Assembly (NCBI RefSeq): GCF_019343455.1
Contig: NZ_CP049362.1
Location: 3,410,001-3,474,000 of the forward strand
Source: Alcaligenes ammonioxydans
GTDB lineage: Bacteria; Pseudomonadota; Gammaproteobacteria; Burkholderiales; Burkholderiaceae_B
DNA length: 64,000 nt
Reading direction: 5' to 3'
The position numbers and the translations under genes were made by a program. Positions 33,769-44,000 of this stretch are shown one piece after another (within the stretch, counting starts at the first letter, position 1; every line of letters begins with the position of its first letter). Below the pieces are notes generated by a model. That model was not told the DNA's origin. It worked only from the letters and a program-made list of their open reading frames with translations, and did no database searches.

Positions 33769-35259
33769 ATGGGTACGAACGCGACCACCGCACCCGTCGA
33801 CGAACGATTACCGAATGGCAGGCTGGCTGCATTGGGCCTGCAGCACGTTTTGGTAATGTACGCCGGTGCCGTCGCGGTTCCACTAATTGTGGGCCGGGCT
33901 TTAAATCTGTCGTCTGAAGAAGTATCTATCCTGATCGCCGCAGACCTGTTTGTCTGCGGCATCGTATCCATCATTCAATCGATGGGTTTTACGCAGTACT
34001 TTGGCATCAAGCTGCCTGTCATGATGGGCGTTACCTTCGCTGCCGTGGGTCCCATGGTGTCCATGGCCCAGTCCAACCCCGGTCATGAGGGCGCTCAAAT
34101 GCTGTTTGGCACCGTCATCGGGGCCGGGATCATCACCATGATCATTGCCCCTGCCGTGAGCCGGATGCTGCGTTTTTTCCCGCCGGTGGTCACTGGCACG
34201 ATTATTGCCATGATCGGCATTACGCTGATGCGTGTGGGCATCAACTGGATTTTCGGCAATCCTGTCGGCCCGACTGCGCCCAGCGTCATCAACCCCGACC
34301 ATCTGGCCTGGATACAGCACGCCCAATCCGCTGCCGCCATGCCCGGCTCCGCCCTGCCACCGCCCCCGGAAGGACTGGCCTTGAAAGCCACCGTTCCCAA
34401 CCCCCGTTACGCCAACCTGACAGGTCTGGGCATTGCGGCCATCGTACTGACATCGATTCTGTTGATTGCCAAATTCGCAAAAGGCTTTCTGGCTAACGTG
34501 GCTGTCTTGCTGGGTATTGTCATTGGCGCGGTTGTGGCCTCGGCCATGGGCATCATGACTTACGAAAAAGTGGCCAACGCGGCCTGGGTTGATCTGGTTC
34601 TGCCGTTTCACTTTGGCATGCCCAAGTTCAACATTTTGCACATTGCGACCATGACCCTGGTCATGATTGTGGTGCTGATTGAATCGACCGGCATGTTCCT
34701 GGCGCTGAGCGACATGACGGGCAAGAAGGTGGATCAGAAGGATCTGGCGCGTGGTCTGCGTACCGATGGTCTGGGCACCTTGCTGGGCGGTATCTTCAAT
34801 ACCTTCCCCTACTCCAGCTTCTCGCAGAACGTGGGTCTGGTCGCCGTAACGGGTGTGCGCAGTCGCTTTGTGTGCGTGGCAGGCGGCGTGATTCTGATTA
34901 TTCTGGGCCTGCTGCCCAAGATGGCCGCCTTGGTGGAATCCTTGCCTACCGTGGTTCTGGGCGGTGCCGGCATTGTGATGTTCGGTATGGTCACCGCCAC
35001 CGGCATCCGTATTCTGTCCGGCGTGGACTACAAGACCAACCGCAACAACTCCATGATTGTCGCCATCTCGATTGGCGTGGGCATGATCCCGCTGGTGGCG
35101 CCCAATTACATGCAGTGGATGCCCCACGCCATCCATCCGCTGATCGAATCGGGTATTTTGCTGACCTCGATGGCCGCCGTTTTACTAAACCTGTTCTTTA
35201 ATGGCGCCAAAGAAGACACCCACGCAGCGGTAGAAGCCGCCAAACACGCCGAAGCGTAG
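33769..35259 (+). CDS. NCS2-family nucleobase/urate:cation symporter
   Basis: A 496-residue inner-membrane permease with 12-14 membrane segments. The NCS2 signature QNVGLVAVTGVRSR is at about 352-365, and the transport-core residues GVTFAAVGP and ESTGMFLALSD are present. This set is closer to the xanthine/urate branch (XanQ, UacT) than to UraA. It carries purines or uric acid into the cell with protons. I take ATG 33769, preceded by CTGGAG; a longer reading from 33697 adds 24 residues with no family support. It is not part of the capsule operon and is transcribed away from it. Substrate choice among xanthine, urate and uracil cannot be settled by eye. Confidence 0.88.
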   Translation: MGTNATTAPVDERLPNGRLAALGLQHVLVMYAGAVAVPLIVGRALNLSSEEVSILIAADLFVCGIVSIIQSMGFTQYFGIKLPVMMGVTFAAVGPMVSMAQSNPGHEGAQMLFGTVIGAGIITMIIAPAVSRMLRFFPPVVTGTIIAMIGITLMRVGINWIFGNPVGPTAPSVINPDHLAWIQHAQSAAAMPGSALPPPPEGLALKATVPNPRYANLTGLGIAAIVLTSILLIAKFAKGFLANVAVLLGIVIGAVVASAMGIMTYEKVANAAWVDLVLPFHFGMPKFNILHIATMTLVMIVVLIESTGMFLALSDMTGKKVDQKDLARGLRTDGLGTLLGGIFNTFPYSSFSQNVGLVAVTGVRSRFVCVAGGVILIILGLLPKMAALVESLPTVVLGGAGIVMFGMVTATGIRILSGVDYKTNRNNSMIVAISIGVGMIPLVAPNYMQWMPHAIHPLIESGILLTSMAAVLLNLFFNGAKEDTHAAVEAAKHAEA

Positions 35260-35279
35260 TTAACGCCCGGCATGATTGA

Positions 35280-35321
35280 AAACCGGCCTGTTTGTTGTCA
35301 TGATGAAAAACAGGCCGGTTT
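35280..35321. terminator. Long inverted repeat, probable bidirectional terminator
   Basis: A perfect 14-bp inverted repeat (AAACCGGCCTGTTT at 35280-35293, AAACAGGCCGGTTT at 35308-35321) with a 14-base loop lies between the permease stop and the convergent exporter gene. T-rich ends are present on both strands (GTTT/GGTTT). It can stop transcription from both sides. Confidence 0.75.
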
Positions 35322-35395
35322 GATCGACACAGGTGCCCTGGGTCTGGGGGCCACCGCTCAAGGCCAAACGGGCCATACGGCGAACAGCGCTTGTC

Positions 35396-36260
35396 TCAGG
35401 AAGCAAAACGCCGCGCCCCCGCCACACACAAGGCGGCCCCCATCGTGACCCAGATCATGCTGGCATTGACGGCCTCGCCCAGCAGGACCGCAGCCAATGC
35501 CAAGCCCATAAAAGGTTGCAGCAACTGCAACTGTCCGACTGCCGCGATGCCCCCCCTGCGCCAGTCCTCGATACCAGAACACAAAGCCCAAAAACATACT
35601 GAAGACCGACACGTAGCCAAACCCCAGCCAGGCCGAGAGGGTGACCGTGTCAAAGCTGGCGGGCCAGAACCAGATCATCATGAGGAACATCAAGGGCAAG
35701 GACAGCACCAACGCCCAGCAAATTACTTGCCAGCCTCCCAGGCGGCGCGACAGACGCCCACCTTCGGCGTAGCCCATGCCACAGACCACCACCGCTGCCA
35801 GCATATACAGATCGCCTTGCCAGGCCGCTTCCAGCCCTTGCTGCGCGGCATAGCTCATCACCAGCAGGCAGCCCAAAACAGAGCATAACCAGAACACGGG
35901 TTTATGCCGTTCACCGGCCAAGACCACCCCAAAAAGCGCAGTGCACAAAGGCAACAAGGCGACATACACAATAGAATGCGCCGAAGTGATGTACTGCAGG
36001 GCCAGCGCGGTCAACAAGGGGAATCCCAGCACGACACCAAAACCGACCACGGCCAGGGACAACAGATCCGATCGCTGTGGCCGTGCCACGCGCCCCAGCA
36101 GCAACCAGACGCTGGCCAGCAACGCAGCCACGACGGCTCGCGCACCCGTCAGGAAAAATGGGTCCATACCCAGCACAGCGACCCGTGTAGCCGGTAAAGA
36201 ACCAGCAAAAATCGCTACCCCCATAAAACCATTCAGCCAGCTGACCGCCTTGCTATCCAT
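35396..36260 (-). pseudogene. DMT/EamA exporter with frameshift at a run of seven G
   Basis: The frame opened at 36260 encodes about 235 residues of a typical ten-segment EamA exporter, up to FVFWYRGLAQGG. It then passes a run of seven G on the minus strand (35550-35556) and goes out of frame into a tail unlike the family. If one G is removed, the frame continues as GGIAAVGQLQLLQPFMGLAL and ends at 35396 in the normal EamA C-terminus, giving about 288 residues. So the gene is broken by one base here, by mutation, by slippage at the homopolymer, or by a sequencing error. The gene is divergent from a MocR-type regulator that may control it. Such exporters move amino acids or related metabolites out of the cell. 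Confidence 0.75.
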
Positions 36261-36287
36261 CGCTTTTTCTCCCCCAAAGAAGCTTGT

Positions 36288-36352
36288 CAGTACAACACAG
36301 CTATGCCAGGATACCCAGGCACAGTCCAGTACAGTTTTAAAAAACTGTATTG
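36288..36352. promoter_or_regulatory. CAGTACA boxes and palindrome between exporter and MocR regulator
   Basis: CAGTACA occurs at 36288-36294 and 36327-36333. The second copy begins a near-perfect inverted repeat: CCAGTACAGTTTT (36326-36338), AA, AAAACTGTATTGG (36341-36353), one mismatch in 13 bp. MocR-type regulators bind direct or inverted repeats in divergent intergenic regions, so these are probable operators for the regulator at 36389. Confidence 0.6.
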
Positions 36353-36388
36353 GCCTTTATCCCCATACACCGTGCCTAACCCTGCCTC

Positions 36389-37780
36389 ATGCCTGCCTTG
36401 ACCCGTATCGACCACCTCATGCAATCCGTGCGTGAACGCATCGCCGCACGGACCTATCCGCCGGGCACACGCCTGCCTTCTGTGCGGGCACACGCCCGTT
36501 CATCCGGCGTCTCGGTCTCTACGATTGTGGAGGCGTACGGCCGGCTGGCGGCAGAAGGGCTGATCGAAGCCCGGCCCGGCTCCGGCTTTTATGTGACGGC
36601 CCCTTTGGCCCCCCTGAGCCTGACGGCCCTGGAACCTGCACTGGACAGGGATATAGACCCTTTGTGGATCTCTCGTCAGTCTCTGGAGGCCGACGACGAT
36701 GCACTCATGCCCGGCTGTGGCTGGCTGCCCTCGGACTGGATGTATGAACAAGGCGTGCGGCGGGGGCTGCGCAAAGCAGCACGCAGTGCCAGCCAGGACC
36801 TGACGGACTATGGCTCACCCCTCGGTCTGGAGCCTCTGCGACAACGACTGGCCCGCCGTCTTGTGCAATCTGATATTGAAGTTGGGCCGCATCAAATCAT
36901 GCTGACCGATTCAGGCACTCAGGCTATTGACCTGATTTGCCGATTTCTTCTGGAAGCAGGCGATACCGTGCTGGTGGACGACCCTTGCTACTTCAATTTT
37001 CACGCTTTGCTACGGGCGCACAGGGCCAACGTCGTCAGTGTGCCCTACACCCACCAGGGGCTGGATCTGACCGCTTTTGAAGCGGCACTTCAACAGCACA
37101 AGCCCCGCCTCTACATCAGTAATTCGGGGATCCACAACCCGACCGGAGCACGGCTTTCGGCCGCTACAGCGCACAGTGTTCTGGCAATGGCGCAGCGTGC
37201 CGACCTCTACATTATCGAGGACGACATTTTCGGCGATCTGGAAACGCGCCCGACAACCCGTCTGGCGGCACTGGATGGCTTGTCCCGCGTCGTGCAAATA
37301 GGCAGTTTTTCCAAAACCCTGTCGGCGTCGCTGCGTTGCGGCTACATCGCCGCACAGGCGCCCTGGATAGAAAGTCTGGTGGATTTGCGCACGGCAACCA
37401 GTTTCAGCAGCAACCGCCTGGCTTCGCATATTCTGAACAGTGCGCTGGGCGACAGCGGCTATCGTAAACATCTTGAGCACATTCGATACCGGCTGTCCAA
37501 GGCCATGGACGTGACCCTGACGCGCCTGGAGCAGCTCGGCCTCAGTCCGTGGCTACGCCCGCGCGAAGGCATGTTTCTCTGGGCCCGTCTGCCCGAAGGC
37601 CACGACGCCCTGAGTCTGGCTCGCGCCTGCCTGCCCCATGGCGTGATCCTGGCTCCTGGCCCCGTGTTCAGTCAAGCAGCGGATGCCGCTCAGTTCTTGC
37701 GCTTTAATGTTGCCCAATGCAGCGACACGCGTATTTTTACGGTGCTCAAGAACGCGCTTGATCAAGCGCGACCCGATTAA
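36389..37780 (+). CDS. MocR-type GntR/aminotransferase-fold transcription regulator
   Basis: A 463-residue protein. Residues 1-70 are a GntR-type winged helix (YPPGTRLPSVRAHARSSGVS, then AYGRLAAEGLIEARPGSGFYV). Residues about 105-460 have the fold-type I aminotransferase domain with DSGTQAI at 174-180, NPTG at 250-253 and the PLP lysine K309 in GSFSKT. Regulators of this kind sense PLP or an amino-acid ligand. It is divergent from the frameshifted exporter, with clear repeats in the gap, and a second exporter gene follows downstream. It most likely controls one or both exporters; this is inferred from position. The start at 36389 gives a normal N-terminus for the family. Confidence 0.9.
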   Translation: MPALTRIDHLMQSVRERIAARTYPPGTRLPSVRAHARSSGVSVSTIVEAYGRLAAEGLIEARPGSGFYVTAPLAPLSLTALEPALDRDIDPLWISRQSLEADDDALMPGCGWLPSDWMYEQGVRRGLRKAARSASQDLTDYGSPLGLEPLRQRLARRLVQSDIEVGPHQIMLTDSGTQAIDLICRFLLEAGDTVLVDDPCYFNFHALLRAHRANVVSVPYTHQGLDLTAFEAALQQHKPRLYISNSGIHNPTGARLSAATAHSVLAMAQRADLYIIEDDIFGDLETRPTTRLAALDGLSRVVQIGSFSKTLSASLRCGYIAAQAPWIESLVDLRTATSFSSNRLASHILNSALGDSGYRKHLEHIRYRLSKAMDVTLTRLEQLGLSPWLRPREGMFLWARLPEGHDALSLARACLPHGVILAPGPVFSQAADAAQFLRFNVAQCSDTRIFTVLKNALDQARPD

Positions 37781-37902
37781 GCCCTTGAACAGTGTTCGCC
37801 CTCTTGCCACGGAAACGGGCAATGATGCTCTGCCGGGGGTGGGGGATTACAATCTGTTCTGTTGGGCGGCCCATGCGGACCGCCGCCACCGATCCCATTC
37901 CC

Positions 37903-38778
37903 ATGTCCCCCAAAGACTTACGCGATTTATTCCTGCTGGCCGCCATCTGGGGCGGCTCATTTTTATTTACCCTGCAGGCGGTTCCCGACTTTGGCCCTTT
38001 CCCGCTGACCGCCGTGCGCGTCGGTGTCAGCGCCCTGGCCCTGATGAGCTATATCACCGCCACGGGCCGCCTGCTAGTGTTCCTGGCGAACTGGAAGCCC
38101 ATTTTTGCGCTCGGAGTCCTCAATGCCGCCGCGCCTTTTTCCCTGTATGCCTTTGCGGCATTGCGACTGGAATCGGGCCTGCTGGCGGTCCTCAATGCCA
38201 TGGCACCCCTGTTTGGCGCACTGGTTGCCCGGGTCTGGCTCAAAGAACGCCTGACGCCCAGCCGCATTCTGGGCCTGTGCGTCGGCTTTTTAGGCATTCT
38301 GATTCTGGTGTACGACAAGCTCAGCTTTAACAAAGGGGCCGAAGGCTGGGCTGTCCTGGCGTCTTTGCTGGCCACCGTGTTTTACGGCATTGCCGCCAAC
38401 TTCACCGCGCGCTATCTGCGCGGAGTCCAACCCCAAGCGGTCGCGGCTGGCAGCATGGTCAGCGCCACCCTGGTTTTGCTGCCCGCCGCCATATACTGGT
38501 GGCCGGCTCAAACACCAGGCGTGCCCGCCTGGGGCGCGGCGCTGTCCCTATCCCTGTTATGTACCGCCGTTGCCTACCTGATTTTCTATCGTCTGCTCGC
38601 CAACGTCGGCCCCTCCAAAACCATCACAGTCACATTTCTGGTGCCACCTTTCGGAGTGCTCTGGGGCGCCTTGCTGCTGGACGAAGCGCTGACCGCGCAA
38701 ATGTTGATCGGCATGAGCACGGTCTTGTTGGGTACATTGCTGGCCACCGGTCTGATTGGCAGACGCAAGGCGGTCTAA
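37903..38778 (+). CDS. DMT/EamA family exporter
   Basis: A 291-residue membrane protein with two EamA repeats and about ten membrane segments. It opens with LFLLAAIWGGSFLF, and the first repeat ends in LKERLTPSRILGLCVGFLGI; the second ends in LDEALTAQMLIGMSTVLLG. I prefer ATG 37903 (MSPKDLRDLF), which gives the usual length; longer readings to 37792 add residues unlike the family. It lies about 120 bases downstream of the MocR gene on the same strand. Family members export amino acids and other small metabolites. The substrate is unknown. It converges with the next gene without a clear terminator between them. Confidence 0.85.
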   Translation: MSPKDLRDLFLLAAIWGGSFLFTLQAVPDFGPFPLTAVRVGVSALALMSYITATGRLLVFLANWKPIFALGVLNAAAPFSLYAFAALRLESGLLAVLNAMAPLFGALVARVWLKERLTPSRILGLCVGFLGILILVYDKLSFNKGAEGWAVLASLLATVFYGIAANFTARYLRGVQPQAVAAGSMVSATLVLLPAAIYWWPAQTPGVPAWGAALSLSLLCTAVAYLIFYRLLANVGPSKTITVTFLVPPFGVLWGALLLDEALTAQMLIGMSTVLLGTLLATGLIGRRKAV

Positions 38779-38810
38779 GTCAGCCCCCACCGCCTTGCCC
38801 CACTCGTCAA

Positions 38811-40259
38811 CTAGTTGAATGCATGTTTGACGCTGGCTGTCTGTCCTGATCGCACCCGTACCGTGCTGCTAAACGGCGGCAGGCCGGCATTTTTAATCAG
38901 GATGCGGTGTGTGCCGGCCGGCAAGGACAAGGACTTCAACGGCGGGCTGACTCCCTGCTTGCGTCCATTGACATAGATCTCGCCCCACGGCCGCACATCC
39001 AGCACGACGGTACCTTTGGCCGTGGGCGCCGCTTGCGTCGGTGCAACGGCTTCAGGCTTGGCAGTATCCGCAGGGGTCGGCTCAACCCGCGGTAGACGGC
39101 TCGGCTCATCGGACGCTTGCTCTGGCTGGGCTGGCTGCGATGGCAGGGCATCCAACCCAGCCGACATGTCTGATACCTGTACCGCCTCGGCAGCCGGCTC
39201 GACAGCCTGAACCCGTGCCTGCCCGGCTAACACGCTGGCTTGAGCCGACATGGGCGCCAACGATGGAATGGCATCGGTCGTAACGGGTTGCACCGCCTGA
39301 AGCGCGACTGGTCCGCCTTCCTGCCCCTGCCCGGACACGGCAACGGATAACCCTGGCGGGGAAGACGGCTCACTCTCGCTCGAGGTGTTCGGGAGCGCCG
39401 CGACTGGCTCTGAAACGGCCTGTACGGACCCCTCTGCCGTCGGCAAACCCCGCAGATCCGCCTGGCCCTCCTGCCCTTTGGGAGCCGCCCCTCTGGAAGG
39501 GGTTTCGGCCATCAAGGCCTGGCCGCTCTCTGTGGTGGCAACAAGCGATCCTGACTCCTCACTGCCTGTGCTCCAGTACCCTACTGCCAGCCCTACCACC
39601 AGCAGCAAGGCCAAGCCGCCCAGCCAACGCCAGCCAAAGGCGCGGCGTTCGGTTCGTATGGGCAACACGGGCCGCGCCAGCGCTGTCTGCTCAGAGACAG
39701 AGTCAGACACCTGTCCTAACCTTTCCAGTCGTCGATACGACAGCATGGATTGCGGGCGCTGAACCCAGTCCAATGCCAAGCCCTGCAACATGGCCTGGGT
39801 GGGGCCATCCGCCTCCTCATCCATCCCCACCGGGTCCCTTAGCTGTCGCCAGGGTGCGGCCGTCAAGGGCGCGCCCGTCGTCAAGTGCCAGCGCAACGCG
39901 GCATAGCCGTAGACATCTGTCCACGGCCCAGCAGGCCGGGTCGGGTCGTCCACATACTGTTCAGGGGCCGCACAAGGCTCATCAAACGCCATGCCATAAG
40001 CACGGGCCTGAGTCAGGTTACGCTTGTGCAGGACCTGCGCCAGCGCTTGTAACTGAACCAGGCCCTCGTCGGTCAATATCACCGTATCCAAACCTAACGC
40101 GCCATACCATTCCTGCCGCTCATGCAATTGGGCCAGTTGCAAGGCCAAATGCTCCAGAATAAGCAGCCGCTGGTCCAGCGACAAAGAATCCAGAACCTGC
40201 CCCAAAGGACGGCCCTGTCCATCATGGGCAGAAGTCGTTCGTTTCATGAAAGTTCTCAC
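38811..40259 (-). CDS. T6SS-linked pseudokinase membrane protein with PEGA domain
   Basis: A 482-residue protein. Residues about 20-185 resemble only the C-lobe of a Ser/Thr kinase: LHERQEWYGALGLDTVIL at 45-62 stands where LHxxxxxHRDLKPxNIL would be, APEQ is at 98-101, and GPWTDVYGYAALRWHL at 111-126 is where the GPWSDVYSLG block falls. The N-lobe, the HRD aspartate and DFG are missing, so it should not phosphorylate. A membrane segment at 211-229 and a Pro/Ser/Gln-rich linker follow. A PEGA domain ends the protein (about 413-480, VRPWGEIYVNGRKQGVSPP). It follows tagF with a GTGA overlap; an ATG at 40247 is another possible start. A scaffold in the cell envelope at the secretion apparatus is the likeliest role. 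Confidence 0.75.
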   Translation of the reverse strand: MRTFMKRTTSAHDGQGRPLGQVLDSLSLDQRLLILEHLALQLAQLHERQEWYGALGLDTVILTDEGLVQLQALAQVLHKRNLTQARAYGMAFDEPCAAPEQYVDDPTRPAGPWTDVYGYAALRWHLTTGAPLTAAPWRQLRDPVGMDEEADGPTQAMLQGLALDWVQRPQSMLSYRRLERLGQVSDSVSEQTALARPVLPIRTERRAFGWRWLGGLALLLVVGLAVGYWSTGSEESGSLVATTESGQALMAETPSRGAAPKGQEGQADLRGLPTAEGSVQAVSEPVAALPNTSSESEPSSPPGLSVAVSGQGQEGGPVALQAVQPVTTDAIPSLAPMSAQASVLAGQARVQAVEPAAEAVQVSDMSAGLDALPSQPAQPEQASDEPSRLPRVEPTPADTAKPEAVAPTQAAPTAKGTVVLDVRPWGEIYVNGRKQGVSPPLKSLSLPAGTHRILIKNAGLPPFSSTVRVRSGQTASVKHAFN

Positions 40260-40999
40260 CAGGATTGAGAGAGACGGCCATCAAGATCGGCCGCTGTAAC
40301 TGAGGTAAACAAGCGTCGAAACAGGGCAAGGCTCAACTCACCACGATGGGTCACGCTACGCCAGTTGGGGTTGTTCATCCCCAAACACCACCAGTAGCTG
40401 CGTTGAGAGCCGGGTTCCAGGCAAGGCTGTAACACCGCCCATGGGTCTTGCGGCACAGCTCCCCCACGCGTGCCATACAACACATCCAGAATGTCCTGAC
40501 CTGCCTCGCGTTGTTCCAGCCGGGCGGCAGCACTGTCAGCCAACAAGCCAGCAACCGGCAGCGCACGGCACAAGGTCTGGTCTACCTGCGTCGCGGCCCA
40601 GCAAAACCGCACCCCTTGCTGCAAGACCAGCCCCAGTTGCTCAACCAGACTGGCAAGAACAGGCAGACGAACGCGCTGACATTGCTCCAGATCCAAGGCC
40701 ACCAGGGCACAGACCAGATACTCCCGTCCAACCCGGTCCTGACTGGGCATGACCGCGCCCGCCTGCACCCCGCCCTGAGGCAAGGACCTGACAAACCCCC
40801 AGACCGGAACGGCGGAGCCCGCTAGATTGACACCAGCCGGCTTAGTGAATGGACGAATCTGACTGACCCCACTACTGAACCAGCGCTCCCACGGCAGCAG
40901 AATCGAGTCGGGCATGCGTCTGCGCACGAAATCGCCCATTGCTGGAATCTTGCCGTACCACATGACGGCAAGGTTCGCGTCCAACTCATCGTTGAGCAT
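40256..40999 (-). CDS. tagF: Type VI secretion-associated protein TagF
   Basis: A 247-residue protein whose start has the TagF/ImpM motif WYGKIPAMGDFVRRR at about 14-28, followed by WERWFSSGV and PVWGFVRSL. TagF is a cytosolic post-translational repressor of type VI firing in Pseudomonas and is often fused or next to phosphatase or kinase modules. I take ATG 40999, one base past the tssM stop; longer readings run into tssM. The following gene encodes a pseudokinase rather than an active kinase, so this branch of control may be altered here. Confidence 0.88.
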   Translation of the reverse strand: MLNDELDANLAVMWYGKIPAMGDFVRRRMPDSILLPWERWFSSGVSQIRPFTKPAGVNLAGSAVPVWGFVRSLPQGGVQAGAVMPSQDRVGREYLVCALVALDLEQCQRVRLPVLASLVEQLGLVLQQGVRFCWAATQVDQTLCRALPVAGLLADSAAARLEQREAGQDILDVLYGTRGGAVPQDPWAVLQPCLEPGSQRSYWWCLGMNNPNWRSVTHRGELSLALFRRLFTSVTAADLDGRLSQSW

Positions 41000-41000
41000 C

Positions 41001-44000
41001 TCACTGGCTCCCCGGACAAGTAAACCCTCGCATTTCCGCCAGACGCCATGGATTTTTGGAACTGTTGGCCACCACATCCACGACAAACTGACGTCCGCCC
41101 AGGGCAAAGGACAGGCGCTGGGCACCTGCTGGTGCTCCTGGCACGACTTGCGCCTTGTCCAGCAAGCGCAACAGCGCCCACGCGCCAGTGGCCCTTATAC
41201 CCGCCCCCTCGGACTGCGGTTGGGCCTCCAGGCTGACCTGACGGCCTCCTCGCGGCCCAGGCCACTGCACTCCCATCGCTACCTGGGGGCCATGCGCGTA
41301 CCGCAACACCTGCCCATCCACATCCAGAAGCACTTGCGACAGCGCCGCATCCAGTTGCACCGGGGTGAATGCCAGATCAATACGTGGCTGAGTGCTTCCG
41401 GCTGGAAAAAACACGTCACGAATCACGGCGGCACGCTGAAACGCATCCAGATAACGGAAGCTGGCCGCCGCCTGCCCGTCTATACCCGGCTTGAAACGCC
41501 AGCGCCCGCCCGACATATCCACCTGATGCATCAAATGCTCTTGAAAGAAAGCATCCATCAAGCCACCCGGTGCGAACAGACGAGCAAAGTCGTTAGGAGC
41601 AACATCCTGGCTGGATTGCCCCGCAAAGGGATAACGCCCTGCGATCGCGCTACGGCAAAACTGGCCCAAGGTGGCATCGAGCAACTGCCCCAGACTCGCT
41701 TGCGTGCGTGAGGCAATCTCGGCAGAGGCGCCTACCGAGAACTGGTCCAGCGCATCACGCAAAGGTCCGGGCAAACGCCCTGCCTCGGCCTGCAACTTGG
41801 TCAGCACATTGGACGGCGGCGGAGTTCCTGCACTGCGCAAAGCAGCATCCGAGGAGGTCAGAAAGGCATAGAACTCATCGAGCAGCTCCAACGTGCCATC
41901 AATGGGTGCAGGCGCGCCCCCCGTGCTGGAGGCCAGGCGGTGATAAGGCTCAAAGTGCTGATCCACAATCGCCTCGACCTGTTTGGCCTGAGGCTCATTA
42001 CGACGGCTCCCCTCCAGACCGACCGGACCGAACATCTGTTCCAAGGCCTGGCGCGTATCGTCCAATCTCACCTTGGCCTGCGCACCCAGCGATGCTCCTT
42101 GCTGAGCATCCTCGCGCAACAAACGGGTTTGCAATGCCACTTGCTGCACCAGCTGTTTCAAGGGCGAGTCGGCCATGGACAAGGTACGGGCCAACTGAAT
42201 GTTTTCCAGCAAACTGCCGCCTTGCAGCAGACGCAAATCCGCCAGATAGTCATCCCACACACGCACATAATCGAGCAGATACAGGCGGCGCAATTCCTGG
42301 CTGGCGGCCCGGCGCGCCGCCTCGGATTGGGCGGCGCCCGTGTCCAAGCCCAGAATCCAGCGATCATCCTCGCGCATCTGTCGCAACTCGCTGTCAATCC
42401 GCGGTTCGACCACCGTCCAGTACCCTTCGTAGGTGTACAAGCCGTCCACCCCTTCGGTTAAGGGCTTGCCGCTGGCACGCTGGAACACGGAAGCGGCATA
42501 AGGCCCCGCCATCCCCGCGACCGACATCGGCAACAAGCCGGGCGTGGCCGCCAACATGCGACGCATGCGGCTGTACGTGCGCTGCTCCAGGCTGATGCGC
42601 GCCAGCCGCTCCCGACTTTGCGCGATCAAAGCCTCATTACGAGGAAAGGGATTCAGTAGCAGACCGGCCTGGGTTACCGCGCGAACGTGGCCCTCCAGCC
42701 TGTCGTACTGCGACTGGGTAAAACCGGCTGGCAAGTCCTGCTTCAAACTGCCCAGCAACCAGGTCTGCAAATGGACAGCGTCATAGCGTCGCGTGTCGTA
42801 GAGCATCAGGTAAGCGCGCAAGGCCTCGTAACCATACTCCAGGTCCTGGGCCTGTTCGCTGCGCAGCACAGTTTCAATACGACGTGCCAGCAAGGGAGCC
42901 AGCAGCTTTTCCAAGGCCCGCTGATACACCGTATCCGCAGCGGCTTTCATCTTCTGGCCCTGATATAAACCCATGCGCCGCTCCAACCCCGGTGCATCCA
43001 GAGAAAACTGATCGCTTTGCGGCAACAGCGACAACATATCGAGCAAAGGCAGCAACCCTACTGCCGGCGTGGTGTCCAGCACCTGTGTCTGATCCGCTTG
43101 TTGCTGGGCCTGGGGGATACGAGTCTCTACCTGTTCCACGTAAGCGCGATTCAGGAGAACGCTGCGGCCCCAGGCCAGCCCCAACAGCAGCACACCGGCC
43201 GCCACCAGACCGTAAACCAGAAAATGGCGCAGGCGCACGCGGCGCTCCCAGCGCTCGTCCCGGCCCGCCACGCCGGCCTCCTGAAAAATCAGTTCTTTGA
43301 GCAACTGGGTCAGAAAGTAGCTGCGGCCCTGGTTCGCCACAGGCTGAGCGTGATCCGCCTGTACATCCACCTCCAGATATTCACGCAGGGGATCACGCAC
43401 CTGGTCCAGGCGCACCCCGCCTTGACGCCCACTGGTGAAGTACACGCCGCGCAGCAAAAGCGGTGCCTCGAATCGGGACTGGCTAAATACCTGTTCCAGA
43501 AACTCTTCCAGCACCGGCCCCAGGCGGGCAAACTGTTGCGGAAGCAGATACGCCTCGGCGCGTACACGTTCATCAGGCTGCTCAGCCATTACTGCGGCAA
43601 GGCCACGCTCCAGGCGCTGATGCAAGGCCTCATACTCGCGCCCATAGGTGTGAGACAAGGAAAACCCCGCCTCCCGCGCACGCTCATACGGCAGGGTAAA
43701 GCCCCAGACCTGTTCCAGCTCCTGGCGGCTGCAATGATCGAAATACTCCTGAAAACCCTGGAGCAAATCCATCTTGGTGACCAGCACATAAATAGGGAAC
43801 TGAATCCCGAGCCGCTCGCGCAGCTCAGCCAGACGCTGGCGCAATACCTGTGCGTGGTCGTGACGTTGCTCCGGGGTACTGGACAACAGGTCCGGCACAC
43901 TGATTGTCAGCAAGGTGCCATTGATCGGTTGGCGGCGACGGTAGCGCTTGAGCAGACCCAGAAACCCCCGCCACTCCTGCTCATCACCCACCGGATCACT

